From Bacteroidota bacterium (GTDB lineage Bacteria > Bacteroidota > Bacteroidia > AKYH767-A > OLB10), in the NCBI GenBank assembly GCA_019136655.1, contig JAGVTU010000022.1:1-46408 (forward strand): a stretch of 46,408 nucleotides of DNA. Direction: 5' to 3'. Of the stretch, positions 44,138-46,408 are shown piece after piece. The notes below the pieces were generated by a model that saw only the letters and a program-made list of their open reading frames with translations, ran no database searches and was not told the DNA's origin. Positions within the stretch are counted from its first letter, which is position 1, and each line of letters begins with the position of its first letter. A program made the translations under genes and the position numbers.

Positions 44138-45553
44138 TTAAAATGATAAAGGTTTCCCAAGATAAAAATCGAGTACTTTCAGTTTTAAAATCAGTTCATA
44201 CTTTGCCTGCAGCAAGTCGGCCTGTGCCTTGGTGAGATTATTTCGTGCATTTACATAATCAAGGCTGTTGAGCAAACCTGCATTGTATTTTTTTTCGGTA
44301 TAGCCGAAAGCTTTCTGCTGTGCATCGTTGGTTTTGGTAGCAGCATCATATTTGTTGATGGCAGCAATGGCATCGGCAAGTGCAGTGCGTATGGTTTTGT
44401 AGGTATCGTTTTTTACCTGCAATGCATTCAGCTTTGCATTTTCAAAATTGAGTTTGGAGCGTTTGATATTGGCATTCACAGACCATCCGTTGAAGATGGG
44501 AATTGACAAGCTGAAGCCCAGTGATTTTCCGAAATTGTTGTTGATCTGTTTATTCAGCGGAGTGTCTTTATATTTATACGAATACACAGGCTGAAAAACT
44601 TCTTCACCTGATGACGTTACTGCTCCCGTGGGCATATATCCTACAAATACCGGAGAACCGTCAAGTGTTGTAGCCTGATTTGAAAAATTGGTTGCCAGCG
44701 ATCCAAATGCAGATAACTGCGGGTAACGGCCACCACGTGCAATACTCAATGAATAGCGCGCACTGGTAATGCGAAAATCTGCTGCTTTTATTTCAGGTAA
44801 AATTTTCAGTGCCTGACTGTAAATGGCATCTGCCGTGAGCAAGGTTGACTCTTTTGAAGGAATTTCAACAGCAGGTTTTTCAACGGCAATATCGCTTACC
44901 GAGTCGAGTTGCATCAGTTGTATGAGCGAAATTTTTGCATTGGTAAGCATATTTTCCGCAACTATTTTATTGTATTCTTCTGTTGACAAAAGCGCATCAG
45001 CATCCAGCAATGAACCTTCTGCAAGCAGTTCATTATCCACCAAAAGTTTGGTGCGGTTGCGCTGAGTGGTAGCTGCTTCAATCCTTACGTTGGTGGCATC
45101 CAGTTGTTCGCTGCTGAATAATACCTGCAAGTAGGCAGTTGCCACAGCAAGAGCAATATCGTTTTGTGATTTGATAAAGTCCTGCTTGCCTGCATTGAGG
45201 TCGCTCACACTTTTGCGGTAACTGTTCTGAATGCCGAATCCCTGAAAAATCGGAAGACTTGCATTGAGAGAGGCTGTACCCGACTGAAAAGTTTTATCAA
45301 CATAAGTGTAGCTGGTAGGGTCGAGGCTGCGGCCAAAATTATAATTCATACCTGCGCTGCCGTTTATCGAAGGGAAGAATCCGGCAAAATTCTGGTCGCG
45401 GGCTGCTTCGGCCATCTGCGCTGCCACAGCTGCCTGCTGCACACCAATGTTGTGGTTGAGTGCATAATCAATACATTCTTTCAGCGACCAAACTTTCTGT
45501 CCGAAACCCAGCATGGGCAAACAGGCAAATACTAAAAGGATGCGATATTTCAT
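44138..45553 (-). CDS. TolC-family outer-membrane efflux protein
   Basis: 471 residues from ATG 45553 (MKYRILLVFACLPMLGFGQ), giving a good signal peptide; the longer open frame to 45634 has none. Two duplicated OEP domains with long helices, WSLKECIDYALNHN at the start and repeated SLPIFQGFGIQNSY/SIPIFNGWSVNANI sets of barrel strands, fit TolC. Forms the outer-membrane channel for the adaptor gene that follows after 3 bp. Confidence 0.95.
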   Translation of the reverse strand: MKYRILLVFACLPMLGFGQKVWSLKECIDYALNHNIGVQQAAVAAQMAEAARDQNFAGFFPSINGSAGMNYNFGRSLDPTSYTYVDKTFQSGTASLNASLPIFQGFGIQNSYRKSVSDLNAGKQDFIKSQNDIALAVATAYLQVLFSSEQLDATNVRIEAATTQRNRTKLLVDNELLAEGSLLDADALLSTEEYNKIVAENMLTNAKISLIQLMQLDSVSDIAVEKPAVEIPSKESTLLTADAIYSQALKILPEIKAADFRITSARYSLSIARGGRYPQLSAFGSLATNFSNQATTLDGSPVFVGYMPTGAVTSSGEEVFQPVYSYKYKDTPLNKQINNNFGKSLGFSLSIPIFNGWSVNANIKRSKLNFENAKLNALQVKNDTYKTIRTALADAIAAINKYDAATKTNDAQQKAFGYTEKKYNAGLLNSLDYVNARNNLTKAQADLLQAKYELILKLKVLDFYLGKPLSF

Positions 45554-45804
45554 GATGATTGTATATGGTACAGGAGGCGAAAATAAGCATTGTTTTAATT
45601 GCTGTTTTGTATGTGGCCTGAAGGATTCCAACAACTTTACAGAGTTAACATAATTTAACTAATTGTCTTGTCGTCATCGCGGACGTCTTCGAAGGAGAGG
45701 AAAAGTTTTGATTGGGTAAAGGCTGAAGCCTTTTTTTGTTTGACGGTTTTATTCTTTGTCATAATGATGGAGTTATTTTTTGGGGAGATGTTGTATAGCC
45801 TAAG

Positions 45805-46056
45805 CGCACCCGTAGCCCCAAAGGGCGCTGGCGCAATAATTTTTTTACACATGCCTCCGCGCACCCGTAGCCCTAAAGGGCGCAGACACAATAATTTTTT
45901 TACACATGCCTCCACGCACCCGTAGCCCTAAAGGGCGCAGACGCAATAATTTTTTTACACATGCCTCCACGCACCCGTAGCCCTAAAGGACGCAGACGCA
46001 ATAATTTTTTTACACATGCCTAAGCGCACCCGTAGCCCTAAAGGGCGCAGACGCAC
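45805..46056. repeat. 55-bp tandem repeat array, 4 full copies plus a partial fifth
   Basis: Units begin at 45805, 45860, 45915, 45970 and 46025, all 55 bp apart; the fifth is cut after about 32 bp. Each has a GC-rich half with the short inverted repeat GCCC-TAAA-GGGC and an AT-rich half (AATAATTTTTTTACACATGC). Copies differ at single bases (copy 1 CCCCAAAGGG, copy 4 AAAGGA). Copies 1 and 5 are preceded by CCTAAG, copies 2-4 by CCTCC. 55 is not a multiple of 3, so no frame is maintained. Confidence 0.95.
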
Positions 46057-46077
46057 TTCAAATATGTTGTGCGTTGT

Positions 46078-46102
46078 CACCCCCCTTCAGGGGTAGGGGG
46101 TG
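46078..46102. repeat. GC-rich hairpin beside the repeat array
   Basis: CACCCCC (46078-46084) pairs with GGGGGTG (46096-46102) around an 11-nt loop containing TTCAGGGG. It lies 21 bp after the array. No T run follows, so it is not a standard terminator on either strand. Confidence 0.7.
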
Positions 46103-46161
46103 AGTGCAAGCGATGTGAATTATTTATAAAAAAGTTTGAAGTTATCTTTTAAATTGAGTTC

Positions 46162-46407
46162 TTACTCCACCACCACCAGCTTTTTATTTACCCGTTGGTT
46201 GTTGCTTGTGATGGTGCACTGATACACTCCATCTGCAATTTTGGGTAATGAAATATATTGCAGCGTACTCCATGGCGGCAAGATTTGGTGGTAAATTTCT
46301 TTTCCTGTTATATCAAATATCTGCAACGTGCCGCTTTTGTTTTGTGGCAACAGATACATGATTTTAAAATTACCATTGTTGGGGTTGGGCGAAATGGAAA
46401 AGCGAAA
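46162..46407 (-). CDS. C-terminal end of a T9SS-sorted protein, 5' part outside the window
   Basis: 81 residues are visible, open to the right edge. SISPNPNNGNFKIMYLLPQ, then LQIFDITGKEIYHQ, and the ending GVYQCTITSNNQRVNKKLVV are a type A T9SS C-terminal sorting domain. The cargo portion is off the window. The stop is near 46162, with the repeat array just downstream. Confidence 0.85.
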   Translation of the reverse strand, partial: FRFSISPNPNNGNFKIMYLLPQNKSGTLQIFDITGKEIYHQILPPWSTLQYISLPKIADGVYQCTITSNNQRVNKKLVVVE

Positions 46408-46408
46408 A

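Larger units (their letters stand above)
45554..46161. other. 608-bp non-coding region with repeat array
   Basis: This is the longest gene-free stretch. From left it holds the upstream region of the TolC gene, a short hairpin AAGGC/GCCTT with T run at 45719-45737, a 55-bp tandem repeat array at 45805-46056, and a hairpin CACCCCC/GGGGGTG at 46078-46102. The open frames crossing it on both strands run through the repeats and are not credible genes. Confidence 0.75.

Noticed and set aside
45719..45737. Terminator-like hairpin with T run on the plus strand
   Set aside because: No plus-strand gene lies upstream for about 3.6 kb, so a terminator role is unlikely; it may be part of an unrecognised element.
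45668..45925. 85-aa plus-strand and 86-aa minus-strand open frames across the repeat region
   Set aside because: Both run through a 55-bp array whose period breaks the frame, have no recognisable domain, and overlap each other. A 35-codon minus-strand frame at 45655-45762 cannot be supported either.
45805..46056. CRISPR array
   Set aside because: All of the 55-bp unit is repeated, with no unique spacers between constant repeats, and no cas genes are near.
1..46408. tRNA, rRNA, riboswitch, prophage, insertion sequence or toxin-antitoxin locus
   Set aside because: No cloverleaf, conserved RNA box, transposase or integrase motif or inverted terminal repeat was seen on either strand. A weak or unusual RNA gene could still be missed by eye.

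Overview
The window is a piece of a Bacteroidota chromosome, AT-rich and densely coded. Three things point to the phylum. Secreted proteins carry type IX secretion (T9SS) C-terminal sorting domains. Many genes are preceded at 18 to 55 nt by the Bacteroidota -7 promoter octamer TAnnTTTG, while Shine-Dalgarno sequences are weak or absent. The families DUF4834, the 949-residue CarB and the Bacteroidota START-like protein also fit. The order cannot be fixed from sequence alone. I see no phage, transposase, tRNA, rRNA or CRISPR locus; this is mostly housekeeping DNA with accessory surface-protein genes.

Layout. (1) 1-3.6 kb: the 3' part of a giant repeat-rich T9SS surface protein, then a secreted hypothetical. 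(2) 3.6-16.5 kb, all minus strand: START-like protein, TypA, CCA-adding enzyme, TsaC, thiolase, MORN-type protein, FadN-type beta-oxidation protein, SixA, GNAT, and a 929-residue T9SS protein. (3) 16.7-20.6 kb, plus strand: a compact fur - STAS - purA - coiled-coil protein - trxB operon closed by a strong terminator. (4) 20.8-25.0 kb: a small hypothetical, a DODA-type dioxygenase, a ribF-LRR pair and NamZ. (5) 25.1-33.3 kb: an FtsX/LolC-like permease, DUF4834, carB, a coupled 3beta-HSD-like and 5-alpha-reductase-like pair, a U32 protein abutting a ferredoxin, and an AhpD-like protein. (6) 33.4-42.1 kb, mixed strands: methyltransferase, SDR-DUF2867, HPF, lipoate ligase, MFS, SDR, a triple DUF2249-like protein, a transglutaminase-like protein and DUF2269. 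(7) 42.1-46.4 kb, minus strand: TsaB, efflux adaptor and TolC, then a 608-bp non-coding stretch with a 55-bp tandem repeat array, then the C-terminus of another T9SS protein.

How the genes fit together. TsaC and TsaB belong to the t6A tRNA pathway; CCA transferase and the U32 protein (TrhP-like) add to a tRNA-maturation theme. FadN plus FadA make most of a beta-oxidation cycle. PurA, CarB, RibF, LplA and TrxB are core metabolism. No defence or mobile system is evident. The most unusual elements are the 213-bp near-identical repeats in the first gene, the 55-bp intergenic array, the triple DUF2249-like protein, the zero-spaced U32-ferredoxin pair, the steroid-reductase-like pair, and three genes that appear to start with TTG.
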